This document shows, one piece after another, positions 21,915 to 36,077 of a stretch of DNA of 64,000 nt. Each line of letters begins with the position of its first letter. Position 1 is the stretch's first letter. The notes under the pieces were generated by a model. That model was not told the DNA's origin and did not search any database. It saw only the letters and a list, made by a program, of their open reading frames with translations. Position numbers and translations under genes: made by a program. The DNA comes from Pseudomonas protegens (lineage in GTDB: Bacteria; Pseudomonadota; Gammaproteobacteria; Pseudomonadales; Pseudomonadaceae). Where the stretch lies: NCBI RefSeq assembly GCF_003732485.1, contig NZ_MOAK01000087.1, positions 151,912 to 215,911 of the forward strand, in the 5' to 3' direction.

Positions 21915-22670
21915 TTAGTCCAAGGCGTCGACCTTGACTCGCAAGGTCATGTCATCCCGCCCTTGAGTCGAGTAGCTGCGGCTCAGGGCCTGCTTGTCGG
22001 CCTGGGTCTGGCGATTGACCCCGGCCAGGGTGATCCACTCGCCCAGGCGCCCACTGACAGTTGTGTCGGTGCTTTGCACGTTCACTACATCGGGACGTTC
22101 CTGGCTCATGCGGTCACGGTTGGTGCTGATGCTCAGGTGCACGGTCTCGCCGGTCACGCTGGCTGTCACGTAAAAGCCCTGGGTGACGTTGCGGTATTGA
22201 GTCTGGTTTTGCAGGCGACCGTAGGGATCGGTCTGGGTGGTGGTCAGGGGCACGCTCTGGCCCACCTGGATCAGCGCCGGCACGCCTTCGCTGGCCTGGA
22301 CCTGTTGGATGCCGCCATCGCGGCTCTCGGTGCTGCGATTGATGATGCGGGTCTGGGGCGCGCCGTTGACCGAATAGCCCTGATTGTCCTGGAGGTTGTT
22401 TTCATTGGTATCGACGGTGATCAGCAGGCGCTTGGCCGCCGTATCCAATTGCGCAATGAAAGCCCGCAGTTCGGCGATCTTGTCCGGTTCGGCGTTGACG
22501 ATCAGTTGGTTGCCATAGGCGCTGACCTTGCCGTCCTTGCCAAGAAAATTCTGCGCCACCGGCAGTAGGTCGGCGCTGGTGCGGTTGTTGAGGGGCATGA
22601 TCTCGGTGGCGGCCATGACCGAGCAGCTGAAGGTCAGCAGCAGCGTCGTGAGCAAGGTGCGTAGGGACAT
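21915..22670 (-). CDS. Secreted secretin-N-domain protein of unknown role
   Basis: A 251-residue protein with a clear signal peptide (MSLRTLLTTLLLTFSCSVMA, cleavage near residue 20-21). Residues about 25-80 read like a secretin N1 domain (VAQNFLGKDGKVSAYGNQLI then VNAEPDKIAELRAFIAQLD), and the C-terminal half is rich in beta-strand-like Thr/Ser/Gln sequence. The outer-membrane pore domain of true secretins is too short or lacking: secretins are usually over 500 residues. No type II/III secretion or pilus genes are nearby, so it stands alone on the minus strand between the GNAT gene and aceA. Probably periplasmic or outer-membrane; function unknown. Confidence 0.8.
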   Translation of the reverse strand: MSLRTLLTTLLLTFSCSVMAATEIMPLNNRTSADLLPVAQNFLGKDGKVSAYGNQLIVNAEPDKIAELRAFIAQLDTAAKRLLITVDTNENNLQDNQGYSVNGAPQTRIINRSTESRDGGIQQVQASEGVPALIQVGQSVPLTTTQTDPYGRLQNQTQYRNVTQGFYVTASVTGETVHLSISTNRDRMSQERPDVVNVQSTDTTVSGRLGEWITLAGVNRQTQADKQALSRSYSTQGRDDMTLRVKVDALD

Positions 22671-22846
22671 ATCCGTTATCTCCGCGAGTAGCTGGCGTAA
22701 AGCCTTGAGTTTGACACTTTGTCGGCTTTGGGTGGGGCAAGTTGAATCCTAGACGGCAAAACGCCCCGGCATCCTGGTCTTGCGCCGGGTGGACGCAAGG
22801 GGATGGCGGGGCGTTCGCTCTGGCCATTGCCGCCAGGGCATGTCGG

Positions 22847-23269
22847 TCAGGCGCCGCGAACCATGTCGACGTGGGGGATGCCCGCTTCGAGGAACTCCTC
22901 GCTGACAATCGAGAAGCCCAGGCGCTCGTAGAACGGCGTGGCCTGGACCTGGGCGCTGAGCATCTGTTGCCTCAGGCCGCGCTTCTCGGCTTCATCGATC
23001 ACTGCGCGCATCAGCGCATCGCCGACCTTGAGGCCGCGCCAGTCCTTGAGCACCGAGACCCGGCCGACATGGCCGTCCGGCAGCAAGCGTGCGGTTCCGA
23101 TAGGGAAATCACCCTCGAAGGCCAGGAAGTGCACGGCGCTGTCGTCGTCGGCATCCCACTCCAACTCGGGTGGAACGGATTGCTCGGCAATGAACACTGC
23201 TTCACGAATGCGCCGGATCTCGGCGTTATCCTTTTGCCAGTCTGCGACACGTACGTGAATCTTATTCAT
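22847..23269 (-). CDS. GNAT family N-acetyltransferase
   Basis: A 140-residue single-domain acetyltransferase. The acetyl-CoA pyrophosphate loop is seen in VLKDWRGLKVGDALM and the C-terminal FYERLGF is typical of the fold; the ending EEFLEAGIPHVDM resembles the ElaA/YjcF subgroup. I chose the ATG at 23269 (MNKIHV), which overlaps the roxA stop by 8 bp, so the two are translationally linked. The substrate is unknown. Confidence 0.88.
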   Translation of the reverse strand: MNKIHVRVADWQKDNAEIRRIREAVFIAEQSVPPELEWDADDDSAVHFLAFEGDFPIGTARLLPDGHVGRVSVLKDWRGLKVGDALMRAVIDEAEKRGLRQQMLSAQVQATPFYERLGFSIVSEEFLEAGIPHVDMVRGA

Positions 23270-24428
23270 CGGCAAACCCCAGGCTCCCTTGCTTGACCAG
23301 TTCACACAGTAGGCCGCGCCCATCTTCATCCGCCAGCCAGGGGCCGAGGTTGTCGATATGCAGGGCGTCAGCGGCGCAAATCATTTTCAGCAGCTCGCGC
23401 AGTTTACCGGGAAGCAGACGACTTTGGCCGCTGGCGAACAGCAGCAGGTCTTCATCGACCTCCGACCAGGCCAGACGCGCGCTTGGATTGCGGATCAGGA
23501 TCGCGCCCTGTTCCAGGCTGCCCAGCAGGTCGTCCTCTTCCAGTTCCGGGCCGACCACCAGCTCCGGGTAGCGTGGCTCGGTCATGAACTGGCCGAACCA
23601 GGTTAGCAGCAGGCGCTCGTCGCTCATGTGCTCGGCCAGCAGGCCCTTGAGGCGATCGAGGGCATCCTGCTGGATCTGGTGCGGGTCGCTGACCGGTTGC
23701 ACGTCGGCGTCGGTGTAGCGCTCTTCGTCCGGCAGGAACTGACCGAGGAAGTCGGTGAAGTGGGTCAGCACTTCGGCGGCGCTTGGGGCGCGGAAGCCGA
23801 CCGAGTAGGTCATGCAGTCATTCACCGCGACGCCGTAGTGGGCCAGGCGCGGTGGCAGGTAAAGCATGTCACCCGGCTCCAGGACCCAGCTTTCGGTCTC
23901 TTCGAATTCGGCGAGGATGCGCAGGTCCGCGTGTTGCAGCAGCGGGCTCTCGGAGTCGCACATCTGGCCGATCTTCCAGTTGCGCTTGCCGTGGCCTTGC
24001 AGCAGGAACACGTCGTAGTTGTCGAAGTGCGGACCGACGTTGCCGCCAGGCGCAGCGAAGCTGATCATCACGTCATCGATGCGCCAGCTCGGCAGGAAGC
24101 GGAAGTGCTCCAGCAGCTCGGCGACTTCCGGGACGAACTGGTCCACGGCCTGGACCAGCAGGGTCCAGTCGCGTTCCGGCAGCTTGCTGAACTCGTCTTC
24201 GGCGAAGGGGCCGCGGCGCAGTTCCCATGGGCGCTCGCCGTTCTCGATCACCAGGCGCGATTCGACTTCTTCTTCCAGGGCCAGGCCGGCCAGTTCGTCA
24301 GGTTCGATCGGGCTTTCGAAGTCAGGCAGGGCCTGACGGATCAGCAGGGGTTTCTTCTGCCAGTAGTCACGCAGAAATTCCCGTGCAGTGATGCCGCCCA
24401 GAAGTTGAAGAGGAATATCAGGATTCAT
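23262..24428 (-). CDS. roxA: JmjC/cupin 2-oxoglutarate oxygenase, ribosomal protein uL16 arginine hydroxylase
   Basis: A 388-residue protein of the YcfD/RoxA family, which hydroxylates an arginine of ribosomal protein L16 using Fe(II), oxygen and 2-oxoglutarate. The iron triad is visible as HFDNYDVFLLQ (His and Asp) and the distal His in LPPRLAHYGVAV. The C-terminal half is the dimerisation and winged-helix region typical of the family. It is the upstream partner of the GNAT gene and lies just beyond the purB terminator. Confidence 0.92.
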   Translation of the reverse strand: MNPDIPLQLLGGITAREFLRDYWQKKPLLIRQALPDFESPIEPDELAGLALEEEVESRLVIENGERPWELRRGPFAEDEFSKLPERDWTLLVQAVDQFVPEVAELLEHFRFLPSWRIDDVMISFAAPGGNVGPHFDNYDVFLLQGHGKRNWKIGQMCDSESPLLQHADLRILAEFEETESWVLEPGDMLYLPPRLAHYGVAVNDCMTYSVGFRAPSAAEVLTHFTDFLGQFLPDEERYTDADVQPVSDPHQIQQDALDRLKGLLAEHMSDERLLLTWFGQFMTEPRYPELVVGPELEEDDLLGSLEQGAILIRNPSARLAWSEVDEDLLLFASGQSRLLPGKLRELLKMICAADALHIDNLGPWLADEDGRGLLCELVKQGSLGFADE

Positions 24429-24465
24429 GTGTAACCTATTGAAAAAGTGTACTTTTCTAGCAGGA

Positions 24466-24493
24466 ATAAAAACGCCCGGCGCGGCCGGGCGTC
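24466..24493 (-). terminator. Terminator of purB
   Basis: Hairpin ACGCCCGGC-GCG-GCCGGGCGT followed on the minus strand by a T-rich stretch, 18 bp beyond the purB stop. Confidence 0.88.
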
Positions 24494-24511
24494 AAAAGGT
24501 CGAGCAATCGG

Positions 24512-25969
<1,458 letters not shown>

Positions 25970-26001
25970 TTACGCGCAGCTCTTGAAAAATCAGGCGCAG
26001 C

Positions 26002-26625
26002 TCAGCTGCTGCGCATCAACGGATAAAGCTCTTTGAGCAATTTGCGCCGGCTGATCACCAGTTGCCAGCGATGGCCGCCCAGCTGTCGCCACAGGCGTGC
26101 CGAGCGGATGCCGGCCAGCAGCAGGGCGCGGATCTTCGAGGCATTGCTGGGCTGCTGCAGGTTGCGCATGTCGCCGTGCACCTGAATGCGCTGGCGCAGG
26201 GTGCTCAGGGTGTCCTGGTACAGCCCGCCGCACGCGGCGATGACGTTTTCGTGGGCTGGACCGAAATGTTCTACCTGGGACTGAATCTGCGGCAGGCGTT
26301 TGCCGATGGTCTCCAGCAGGTCGTCGCGCTTGGCCAGCTGGCGCTCCAGGCCGAGCATCGACAAAGCGTAGCGCAGCGGTTCGCGCTGCAGGGTGCTGGG
26401 GTCGCGCTCCAGGGCGCCGATCAGGGCCCGGTAACCCTCGCGCAGGTTGATGTCGTCGCCGCCGTAGACTTCCAGGGTGTCTTTCGGGTCGCGGATCAGC
26501 AGGCTGCCGAGCATGCAGCTCAAGGCCGCTTCGCTGACCTGGCCGGTCTTGGCGATCCGGTCCACCAGTACGGCGGCCAGGAATACACCGCCCAGCGCCG
26601 TCAGTTGTTCCTGAATCGGGCTCAT
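26002..26625 (-). CDS. hflD: High-frequency lysogenization protein HflD homologue
   Basis: A 207-residue, mainly helical peripheral membrane protein of the HflD (YcfC) family. In E. coli it binds the lambda CII protein; its native role is unclear. The gene order mnmA-hflD-purB is the same as in E. coli and supports the assignment. The ATG at 26625 ([13 protein letters not shown]) overlaps the mnmA stop by four bases; the longer frame runs into mnmA and is false. Confidence 0.93.
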   Translation of the reverse strand: MSPIQEQLTALGGVFLAAVLVDRIAKTGQVSEAALSCMLGSLLIRDPKDTLEVYGGDDINLREGYRALIGALERDPSTLQREPLRYALSMLGLERQLAKRDDLLETIGKRLPQIQSQVEHFGPAHENVIAACGGLYQDTLSTLRQRIQVHGDMRNLQQPSNASKIRALLLAGIRSARLWRQLGGHRWQLVISRRKLLKELYPLMRSS

Positions 26626-27755
26626 GGACGGGCGTCCTTGCTGCTCCAGGGTTCGGCCACTTCGATCACGCCGCCACCGAGGCAGATCTCGCCGTCGTAG
26701 AACACCACGGACTGGCCGGGAGTGACGGCGCGCTGTGGGTCGTCGAAGGTGGCGCGGTAGCCGTTGGCGGTCTTTTCCAGGGTGCAGGGCTGGTCGCTCT
26801 GGCGGTAGCGCACCTTGGCGGTCAGGCGTCGCGGCTGGCTCAGGTCGATGGGGTTGACCCAATAGATGTCGGAGGCCAGCAGGGCGCGGGAGAACAGCCA
26901 GGGGTGATCATTGCCCTGGCCCACGATCAGCTCGTTGTGCTCCAGGTCCTTGATCAGCACGTACCACGGCTCTTCGCCGGCGTCTTTCAGGCCGCCGATG
27001 CCCAGGCCCTGACGCTGGCCGATGGTGTGGTACATCAAGCCGTGATGGCGGCCGATGACTTCACCTTCGGTGGTCTTGATCTCGCCGGGCTGGGCCGGCA
27101 GGTATTGCTTGAGGAAGTCGCTGAAGCGCCGCTCACCGATAAAGCAGATGCCGGTGGAGTCTTTCTTCTTCGCCGTGGCCAGGTCGTGTTTTTCGGCAAT
27201 GGCGCGCACTTCGGGCTTTTCCAGCTCGCCTACCGGGAACAGGGTCTTGGCGATCTGCTCGCCGCCAACGGCGTGGAGGAAGTAGCTCTGGTCCTTGTTC
27301 GGGTCCAGGCCCTTGAGCAGTTCGGTGCGGCCGTCGATGTCGCGGCGGCGCACATAGTGGCCGGTGGCGATCAGGTCGGCGCCGAGCATCATGGCGTAGT
27401 CGAGGAAGGCCTTGAACTTGATTTCGCGGTTGCAGAGGATATCCGGGTTCGGCGTGCGGCCGGCCTTGTATTCGGCCAGGAAGTGCTCGAACACGTTGTC
27501 CCAGTATTCGGCGGCGAAGTTGGCGGTGTGCAGCTTGATGCCAATCTTGTCGCACACGGCCTGGGCGTCGGCCAGGTCGTCCATGGCGGTGCAGTATTCG
27601 GTTCCGTCGTCTTCCTCCCAGTTCTTCATGAACAGGCCTTCCACCTGGTAACCCTGCTCCATCAGCAGGAGGGCGGAAACGGAAGAATCCACGCCGCCGG
27701 ACATGCCGACAATGACGCGCTTCTTTTGGTTATCAGAAGGGGCTGGATCACGCAT
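26622..27755 (-). CDS. mnmA: tRNA-specific 2-thiouridylase MnmA
   Basis: A 377-residue enzyme that puts sulfur on the wobble uridine (U34) of Lys, Glu and Gln tRNAs. The ATP-binding PP-loop SGGVDSS is at residues 19-25, and the two catalytic cysteines are Cys108 ([12 protein letters not shown]) and Cys204 ([12 protein letters not shown]). It receives sulfur from the Tus relay, whose tusDCBE genes lie at 48.5-49.9 kb in this window. Overlaps hflD by ATGA; nudJ is 71 bp upstream on the same strand. Confidence 0.97.
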   Translation of the reverse strand: MRDPAPSDNQKKRVIVGMSGGVDSSVSALLLMEQGYQVEGLFMKNWEEDDGTEYCTAMDDLADAQAVCDKIGIKLHTANFAAEYWDNVFEHFLAEYKAGRTPNPDILCNREIKFKAFLDYAMMLGADLIATGHYVRRRDIDGRTELLKGLDPNKDQSYFLHAVGGEQIAKTLFPVGELEKPEVRAIAEKHDLATAKKKDSTGICFIGERRFSDFLKQYLPAQPGEIKTTEGEVIGRHHGLMYHTIGQRQGLGIGGLKDAGEEPWYVLIKDLEHNELIVGQGNDHPWLFSRALLASDIYWVNPIDLSQPRRLTAKVRYRQSDQPCTLEKTANGYRATFDDPQRAVTPGQSVVFYDGEICLGGGVIEVAEPWSSKDARP

Positions 27756-27826
27756 AGGAATTCAACGGGTGTCTTGAAAAAGGACGCGATTCTAACAGGC
27801 TGAGGCCTGCAAGGCTAAAACTGCGG

Positions 27827-28273
27827 TTAAAGCATTGGTCGGATCAGTGCCAGGCTGTGCAACTGGCCATCCAGGTAATCGTCCAGGCACTGCAGGATCA
27901 GCTCGCTGCGCCAGTTGGCCCGTTGCTCCAGCAGTTGCTCGCGGCTCAGCCAGCGCGGGCCGATGATGCCGTCATCCAACTGATAGTCCGGATGATGGCG
28001 CAGTGGCTTGGCGGCAAAGCACACGCGCTGGTAGGTCACGCCGTTGCTGGGGGCGGTGTAGAGGTAGATGCCGACCACGCCGGTCAACTCCACATCCCAG
28101 CCGGTTTCCTCCAGGGTTTCGCGTACGGCCGCCTGGAGCAGGCTTTCATTGGCATCCAGGTGCCCGGCGGGCTGGTTGAGCACGGCTTGTTCGCCCTGGT
28201 ATTCCTCGACGAACAGGAAGCGGCCCTGATCCTCGACGATGGTGGCGACAGTGATATGGGGTTGCCATTCCAT
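27827..28273 (-). CDS. nudJ: NUDIX hydrolase, NudJ-type phosphatase
   Basis: A 148-residue NUDIX enzyme. The box GX5EX7REUXEEXGU is complete at residues 37-59 (GHLDANES...RETLEETGW). In E. coli NudJ (YmfB), also next to mnmA, hydrolyses thiamine pyrophosphate intermediates and nucleoside di- and triphosphates. A small upstream region with a REP element separates it from idh. Confidence 0.93.
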   Translation of the reverse strand: MEWQPHITVATIVEDQGRFLFVEEYQGEQAVLNQPAGHLDANESLLQAAVRETLEETGWDVELTGVVGIYLYTAPSNGVTYQRVCFAAKPLRHHPDYQLDDGIIGPRWLSREQLLEQRANWRSELILQCLDDYLDGQLHSLALIRPML

Positions 28274-28302
28274 AAAGGCACTCCTTTATAAAGGGTGAGC
28301 AT

Positions 28303-28362
28303 TGTAGGAGCCGGCTTGCCGGCGAAGCGAGCGCTGTCTTTTTCGCCGACAGGCCGGTTGCT
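28303..28362. repeat. REP element with a degenerate inverted partner
   Basis: A full REP core at 28303-28327 (TGTAGGAGCCGGCTTGCCGG then CGAAG) followed at 28341-28362 by a diverged inverted copy (TTTCGCCGACAGGCCGGTTG). It sits between idh and nudJ, 15 bp before the idh terminator. Confidence 0.8.
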
Positions 28363-28376
28363 GCGGGCGCCAGAAG

Positions 28377-28407
28377 CACAAACCCCGGCGCGGGGCCGGG
28401 GTTTGTG
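28377..28407 (-). terminator. Terminator between idh and nudJ
   Basis: Thirteen-pair stem CACAAACCCCGGC...GCCGGGGTTTGTG with a short loop, 14 bp past the idh stop. The T-run on the minus strand is weak, so termination strength is uncertain. Confidence 0.7.
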
Positions 28408-28420
28408 TGTTCGCTCGTGC

Positions 28421-31150
<2,730 letters not shown>

Positions 31151-32407
31151 ATGGGATACAAGAAGATTCAGGTTCCAGCAGTCGGCGACAAAATCACCGT
31201 CAACGCAGACCATTCTCTCAATGTTCCTAACAACCCGATTATTCCTTTCATCGAAGGCGACGGTATTGGTGTTGATATCAGCCCGGTCATGATCAAGGTT
31301 GTCGATGCTGCGGTTAAGAAGGCTTACGGCGGCGAACGCAAGATTTCCTGGATGGAAGTGTATGCCGGGGAAAAAGCGACTCAAGTGTACGACCAGGACA
31401 CCTGGCTTCCTCAGGAAACCCTGGACGCAGTGAAGGATTACGTGGTTTCCATCAAGGGCCCGCTGACCACTCCGGTCGGTGGTGGCATCCGTTCCCTGAA
31501 CGTGGCCCTGCGTCAGCAACTCGATCTTTATGTATGCCTGCGCCCTGTGCGCTGGTTCGAAGGCGTGCCCAGCCCGGTGAAGAAGCCGGGTGACGTGGAC
31601 ATGACCATCTTCCGTGAAAACTCCGAAGACATTTACGCCGGCATCGAGTGGAAAGCCGGCTCGGCAGAAGCCACCAAGGTCATCAAGTTCCTCAAGGAGG
31701 AAATGGGTGTCACCAAGATCCGTTTCGACGAAAACTGCGGCATCGGCGTCAAGCCGGTTTCCCTGCAGGGCACCAAGCGTCTGGCGCGCAAGGCGCTGCA
31801 ATATGTAGTGGATAACGACCGCGACTCGCTGACCATCGTGCACAAAGGCAACATCATGAAGTTCACCGAAGGTGCCTTCAAGGAATGGGCCTACGAAGTG
31901 GCGGCCGAAGAGTTCGGCGCGACCCTGCTGGACGGCGGTCCCTGGATGCAGTTCAAGAACCCGAAAACCGGCAAGAACGTCATCGTCAAGGATGCCATCG
32001 CCGACGCCATGCTCCAGCAGATCCTGCTGCGCCCGGCCGAATACGATGTGATCGCGACCCTCAACCTCAACGGTGACTACCTGTCCGACGCCCTGGCGGC
32101 GGAAGTGGGCGGCATCGGCATTGCGCCAGGCGCCAACCTGTCCGATACCGTGGCCATGTTCGAAGCCACCCACGGTACCGCGCCCAAGTATGCTGGCAAG
32201 GACCAGGTCAACCCGGGTTCGCTGATCCTCTCCGCAGAGATGATGTTGCGCCACATGGGCTGGACCGAAGCGGCCGACCTGATCATCAAGGGCACCAATG
32301 GCGCAATCTCGGCCAAGACCGTGACCTATGACTTCGAACGCCTGATGGACGGTGCAACCCTGCTGTCTTCCTCGGCCTTCGGCGATGCGCTGATCTCGCA
32401 CATGTAA
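31151..32407 (+). CDS. icd: Isocitrate dehydrogenase, NADP-dependent, dimeric type
   Basis: A 418-residue homodimeric isocitrate dehydrogenase like E. coli Icd. The phosphorylation and substrate loop is conserved as [13 protein letters not shown], with Ser115 matching E. coli Ser113, the target of the AceK kinase/phosphatase; [14 protein letters not shown] and [14 protein letters not shown] add substrate and cofactor residues. It sits divergently from idh. Control of this enzyme sets the split between the TCA cycle and the AceA glyoxylate shunt. Confidence 0.97.
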   Translation: MGYKKIQVPAVGDKITVNADHSLNVPNNPIIPFIEGDGIGVDISPVMIKVVDAAVKKAYGGERKISWMEVYAGEKATQVYDQDTWLPQETLDAVKDYVVSIKGPLTTPVGGGIRSLNVALRQQLDLYVCLRPVRWFEGVPSPVKKPGDVDMTIFRENSEDIYAGIEWKAGSAEATKVIKFLKEEMGVTKIRFDENCGIGVKPVSLQGTKRLARKALQYVVDNDRDSLTIVHKGNIMKFTEGAFKEWAYEVAAEEFGATLLDGGPWMQFKNPKTGKNVIVKDAIADAMLQQILLRPAEYDVIATLNLNGDYLSDALAAEVGGIGIAPGANLSDTVAMFEATHGTAPKYAGKDQVNPGSLILSAEMMLRHMGWTEAADLIIKGTNGAISAKTVTYDFERLMDGATLLSSSAFGDALISHM

Positions 32408-32427
32408 GCTGTACGGCGCCCAAAGCA

Positions 32428-32466
32428 AACCGGCCGACTCAATCCCTTGAGTCGGCCGGTTTTTTC
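32428..32466 (+). terminator. Terminator of icd
   Basis: Fifteen-pair stem AACCGGCCGACTCAA-TCCC-TTGAGTCGGCCGGTT that runs into a stretch of seven T's; starts 20 bp after the icd stop. It may also end cspD transcripts from the other side. Confidence 0.93.
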
Positions 32467-32486
32467 ATGACTGGATGTTGGTTGGA

Positions 32487-32744
32487 TCAGCTCAGGGCAC
32501 TTTCGGGCTGGGCCTCGGCGGTGACGATTTCGCCGGGCACCTTCAACGCGCTGATTTTGATCGCATGCAGGCCCTTGGGCCCTTGGATGATCTCGAAGCT
32601 CACAGCCTGTCCGGCTTTCAAGGTCTTGTAGCCATCCATATCGATGGCCGAGTAATGGGCAAACAGATCGTCAGTCTTGCCCTCCTCATTAATAAAGCCA
32701 TAACCCTTGGCGTTGTTGAACCACTTGACCTTACCGCTAGCCAT
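32487..32744 (-). CDS. cspD: Cold-shock-like protein CspD
   Basis: An 85-residue cold-shock-domain protein. RNA-binding motifs are KGYGFI and LFAHYS, the latter as in CspD rather than the VFVHFS of CspA types; a short acidic C-terminal tail follows. CspD of E. coli is a stationary-phase inhibitor of DNA replication. I chose the ATG at 32744 (MASGKVKWF), 8 nt from an AGAGGG ribosome site, over an ATG two codons earlier. The gene is divergent from clpS, an order also known in E. coli. Confidence 0.94.
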   Translation of the reverse strand: MASGKVKWFNNAKGYGFINEEGKTDDLFAHYSAIDMDGYKTLKAGQAVSFEIIQGPKGLHAIKISALKVPGEIVTAEAQPESALS

Positions 32745-32842
32745 ACTCATATCCCTCTGCAACAGACTCCATCACTGGAGTATCATCCAGTTCATCCGCC
32801 GCCAAGCTTGGTAAAAAGGTTGACGCCGCGGACGTTTATTAC

Positions 32843-32861
32843 CCAATGTGGGCCCTATTGG
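32843..32861. promoter_or_regulatory. Imperfect palindrome between cspD and clpS
   Basis: CCAATGTGGGCCCTATTGG matches its own reverse complement at 14 of 19 positions, with perfect CCAAT/ATTGG arms. It lies near the middle of the 224-bp divergent region, where an operator for both genes could sit. No regulator is assigned. Confidence 0.3.
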
Positions 32862-32968
32862 TTGTAACACCGTTTTGCCGATAGTCAAGTTGACCCGGCG
32901 GTCGGAGTTGAAATCCTTCCAGGGCGCCCCCACCACTGTATTTGCACAACTGACGAACCTTTCTTTCC

Positions 32969-33331
32969 ATGCATGCAATCAGCCAGATTCGACTAACATT
33001 CAATCAGGATCGCCCGGACTTGCACGACGACGATTCCGCTGGCTTGGCAGTACAGGAGGCTAAGCCTGCTCTCCAGGCGCCGCCGATGTACAAGGTGGTT
33101 TTGTTCAACGATGACTACACGCCGATGGATTTCGTCGTCGAAGTGCTCGAGATGTTTTTTAACCTGAATCGCGAGCTGGCGACCAAGGTCATGCTGGCCG
33201 TCCATACCGAAGGGCGGGCAGTGTGTGGATTGTTTACCCGCGACATCGCCGAGACCAAGGCCATGCAGGTCAACCAGTACGCCCGGGAAAGCCAGCATCC
33301 GCTACTCTGTGAAATCGAGAAGGACGGTTAA
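32969..33331 (+). CDS. clpS: ATP-dependent Clp protease adaptor ClpS
   Basis: A 120-residue adaptor that delivers proteins with bulky hydrophobic N-terminal residues to ClpAP. The N-degron pocket stretch [20 protein letters not shown] and the HTEGRAVCG segment are intact. The N-terminal 35 residues form the flexible extension that engages ClpA. The start at the ATG at 32969 keeps the family N-terminus. clpA follows 29 bp later. Confidence 0.97.
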   Translation: MHAISQIRLTFNQDRPDLHDDDSAGLAVQEAKPALQAPPMYKVVLFNDDYTPMDFVVEVLEMFFNLNRELATKVMLAVHTEGRAVCGLFTRDIAETKAMQVNQYARESQHPLLCEIEKDG

Positions 33332-33360
33332 CGCCGACCACTTGGGTATGAGGTGAAGCT

Positions 33361-35631
33361 ATGTTAAACCGCGAGCTCGAAGTCACCCTCAATCTCGCCT
33401 TCAAGGAGGCCCGTTCGAAGCGTCATGAGTTCATGACCGTCGAGCATCTCCTGTTGGCTCTTTTGGATAATGAGGCCGCCGCCACCGTTTTACGTGCCTG
33501 CGGAGCAAACCTCGACAAACTCAAGCACGACCTGCAGGAGTTCATCGACTCCACAACGCCGCTGATTCCCGTGCACGACGAGGATCGCGAAACTCAGCCA
33601 ACCCTGGGTTTCCAGCGTGTATTGCAACGTGCTGTCTTTCACGTACAGAGCTCGGGCAAGCGTGAAGTCACCGGTGCCAATGTGCTGGTGGCAATCTTCA
33701 GTGAGCAAGAGAGCCAGGCGGTGTTCCTGCTGAAACAGCAGAGCGTTGCCCGTATCGACGTGGTCAACTACATCGCCCATGGCATCTCCAAGGTGCCCGG
33801 GCATGGCGATCATTCTGAAGGTGAACAGGATATGCAGGACGAAGAGGGTGGTGAGTCGTCTTCTTCGGGCAATCCTCTGGATGCCTATGCCAGCAACCTC
33901 AATGAGTTGGCCCGTCAGGGCCGCATTGATCCGTTGGTAGGGCGCGAGCAGGAAGTCGAGCGCGTAGCGCAGATCCTGGCGCGCCGGCGCAAGAACAACC
34001 CGCTGCTGGTGGGTGAGGCAGGCGTGGGCAAGACCGCGATTGCCGAGGGCCTGGCCAAGCGCATCGTCGACAATCAAGTGCCGGACCTGCTGGTCAACAG
34101 CGTCGTCTACTCGCTGGATCTCGGGGCGTTGCTGGCCGGTACCAAATACCGCGGCGATTTCGAGAAGCGCTTCAAGGCGCTGCTGGGCGAACTGAAAAAA
34201 CGCCCTCAGGCGATCCTGTTCATCGACGAAATCCACACCATCATCGGTGCCGGTGCGGCCTCCGGTGGGGTGATGGACGCCTCGAACCTGCTCAAGCCGC
34301 TGCTGTCCTCGGGTGATATCCGTTGCATCGGCTCGACTACCTTCCAGGAGTTCCGTGGCATTTTCGAGAAGGACCGGGCCTTGGCGCGGCGCTTCCAGAA
34401 AGTCGATGTGTCCGAGCCCTCGGTTGAAGACACCATTGGCATCCTGCGCGGCCTCAAGGGGCGTTTCGAGCAGCATCACAGTATCGAATACAGTGATGAA
34501 GCCCTGCGTGCCGCTGCAGAATTGGCCTCTCGCTATATCAATGACCGGCATATGCCGGACAAGGCCATCGACGTCATCGACGAGGCAGGTGCCTATCAGC
34601 GCCTGCAGCCGGCGGAGAAGCGCGTGAAGCGCATCGAAGTGGCCCAGGTCGAAGACATCGTGGCGAAAATCGCGCGGATTCCACCAAAACACGTCACCAG
34701 TTCCGATAAAGAGCTGCTGCGTAATCTTGAGCGCGATCTCAAGCTGACGGTGTTTGGCCAGGATGCGGCGATCGATTCGCTGTCCACCGCGATCAAGCTG
34801 TCCCGTGCAGGCCTGAAATCGCCGGACAAACCGGTCGGTTCCTTCCTGTTCGCCGGTCCTACCGGTGTCGGCAAGACCGAAGCGGCGCGGCAGTTGGCCA
34901 AGGCCATGGGGATCGAGCTGGTACGCTTCGACATGTCCGAGTACATGGAGCGGCACACCGTCTCGCGCTTGATTGGTGCGCCTCCCGGCTATGTCGGTTT
35001 CGACCAGGGTGGCTTGCTGACCGAGGCCATCACCAAGCAGCCGCATTGCGTATTGCTGCTCGATGAAATCGAGAAGGCCCACCCGGAAGTCTTCAACCTG
35101 CTGCTGCAGGTGATGGACCACGGGACCCTGACCGACAACAACGGGCGCAAGGCGGATTTCCGCAATGTGATCGTCATCATGACCACCAACGCCGGTGCTG
35201 AAACCGCGGCGCGAGCCTCCATCGGCTTCACGCATCAGGATCACTCTTCCGATGCCATGGAAGTGATCAAGAAGAGCTTCACGCCGGAGTTCCGCAACCG
35301 TCTGGACACCATTATCCAGTTCGGTCGCCTGAGCCACGAAGTGATCAAGAGCGTGGTGGACAAGTTCCTTACCGAGCTTCAGGCGCAGCTGGAAGACAAG
35401 CGCGTGCAGCTGGAAGTGACCGATGCCGCTCGCAGCTGGCTGGCCGCCGGTGGTTACGACGTGACCATGGGCGCCCGTCCGATGGCGCGCTTGATCCAGG
35501 ACAAGATCAAGCGTCCCCTGGCCGAGGAGATCCTGTTTGGCGAGCTGTCCGACCATGGCGGTGTGGTCCACATCGACATCAAGGATGGCGAGCTGACCTT
35601 CGATTTCGAGACCACGGCGGAAATGGCTTGA
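33361..35631 (+). CDS. clpA: ATP-dependent Clp protease ATP-binding subunit ClpA
   Basis: A 756-residue AAA+ unfoldase with an N domain (1-145), D1 with Walker A GEAGVGKT (residue about 218) and Walker [10 protein letters not shown], and D2 with Walker A GPTGVGKT (about 499) and Walker [14 protein letters not shown]. The ClpP-contact loop reads SIGFTHQD, with IGF in place of the IGL of E. coli ClpA. It works with ClpP (not in the window) on substrates handed over by ClpS. Operon with clpS. Confidence 0.98.
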   Translation: MLNRELEVTLNLAFKEARSKRHEFMTVEHLLLALLDNEAAATVLRACGANLDKLKHDLQEFIDSTTPLIPVHDEDRETQPTLGFQRVLQRAVFHVQSSGKREVTGANVLVAIFSEQESQAVFLLKQQSVARIDVVNYIAHGISKVPGHGDHSEGEQDMQDEEGGESSSSGNPLDAYASNLNELARQGRIDPLVGREQEVERVAQILARRRKNNPLLVGEAGVGKTAIAEGLAKRIVDNQVPDLLVNSVVYSLDLGALLAGTKYRGDFEKRFKALLGELKKRPQAILFIDEIHTIIGAGAASGGVMDASNLLKPLLSSGDIRCIGSTTFQEFRGIFEKDRALARRFQKVDVSEPSVEDTIGILRGLKGRFEQHHSIEYSDEALRAAAELASRYINDRHMPDKAIDVIDEAGAYQRLQPAEKRVKRIEVAQVEDIVAKIARIPPKHVTSSDKELLRNLERDLKLTVFGQDAAIDSLSTAIKLSRAGLKSPDKPVGSFLFAGPTGVGKTEAARQLAKAMGIELVRFDMSEYMERHTVSRLIGAPPGYVGFDQGGLLTEAITKQPHCVLLLDEIEKAHPEVFNLLLQVMDHGTLTDNNGRKADFRNVIVIMTTNAGAETAARASIGFTHQDHSSDAMEVIKKSFTPEFRNRLDTIIQFGRLSHEVIKSVVDKFLTELQAQLEDKRVQLEVTDAARSWLAAGGYDVTMGARPMARLIQDKIKRPLAEEILFGELSDHGGVVHIDIKDGELTFDFETTAEMA

Positions 35632-35656
35632 TCGCCGCATAACACAGCAGTACAGC

Positions 35657-35680
35657 CAAAGGCACCGGGAGGTGCCTTTG
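35657..35680 (+). terminator. Terminator of clpSA
   Basis: Ten-pair hairpin CAAAGGCACC-GGGA-GGTGCCTTTG, 25 bp after the clpA stop. The T-run after the stem is poor. Confidence 0.7.
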
Positions 35681-35716
35681 TGCTATCTGGCGTTTGAAAC
35701 GTTTTTTTGCAGACGA

Positions 35717-35743
35717 ACAAAAACGCCCGGCATAACCGGGCGT
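35717..35743 (-). terminator. Terminator of infA
   Basis: Stem ACGCCCGG-CATAA-CCGGGCGT; on the minus strand it is followed by five T's. It lies 15 bp past the infA stop. Confidence 0.85.
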
Positions 35744-35758
35744 CTTGTATTGACTTGC

Positions 35759-35977
35759 TTAGCGAGCGCGGTAAGTGATGCGCCCTTTGCTCAAGTCATA
35801 GGGCGTCAGCTCGACGCGCACTTTGTCACCGGTAAGAATACGAATGTAGTTCTTGCGCATCTTGCCGGAAATATGCGCGGTTACGACGTGCCCATTTTCC
35901 AACTCCACACGAAACATGGTGTTGGGCAGGGTGTCGACGACAGTGCCTTCCATTTCGAAGCTGTCTTCTTTCGACAT
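35759..35977 (-). CDS. infA: Translation initiation factor IF-1
   Basis: A 72-residue S1-like OB-fold protein, exactly the usual IF-1 length, that occupies the ribosomal A site during initiation. The sequence is near-invariant in the family: [20 protein letters not shown], then [19 protein letters not shown]. The start is the ATG at 35977; the longer frame is upstream leader. Linkage to clpA, bpt and aat is common in gamma-proteobacteria. Confidence 0.98.
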
Positions 35978-36077
35978 GCAGTAAAGCCCTCGGTGTCCAA
36001 TGAATGGCCCGGTGCAACTGCGCCAGGCAAAAGCGGCGTGCATTGTGCCCGAAAAGTGGGGTTTAAGCCAAGACCTT

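Noticed and set aside
33490-35640. Long open frame antisense to clpA
   Set aside because: Codon-structure shadow of clpA, whose sense frame has all AAA+ motifs.
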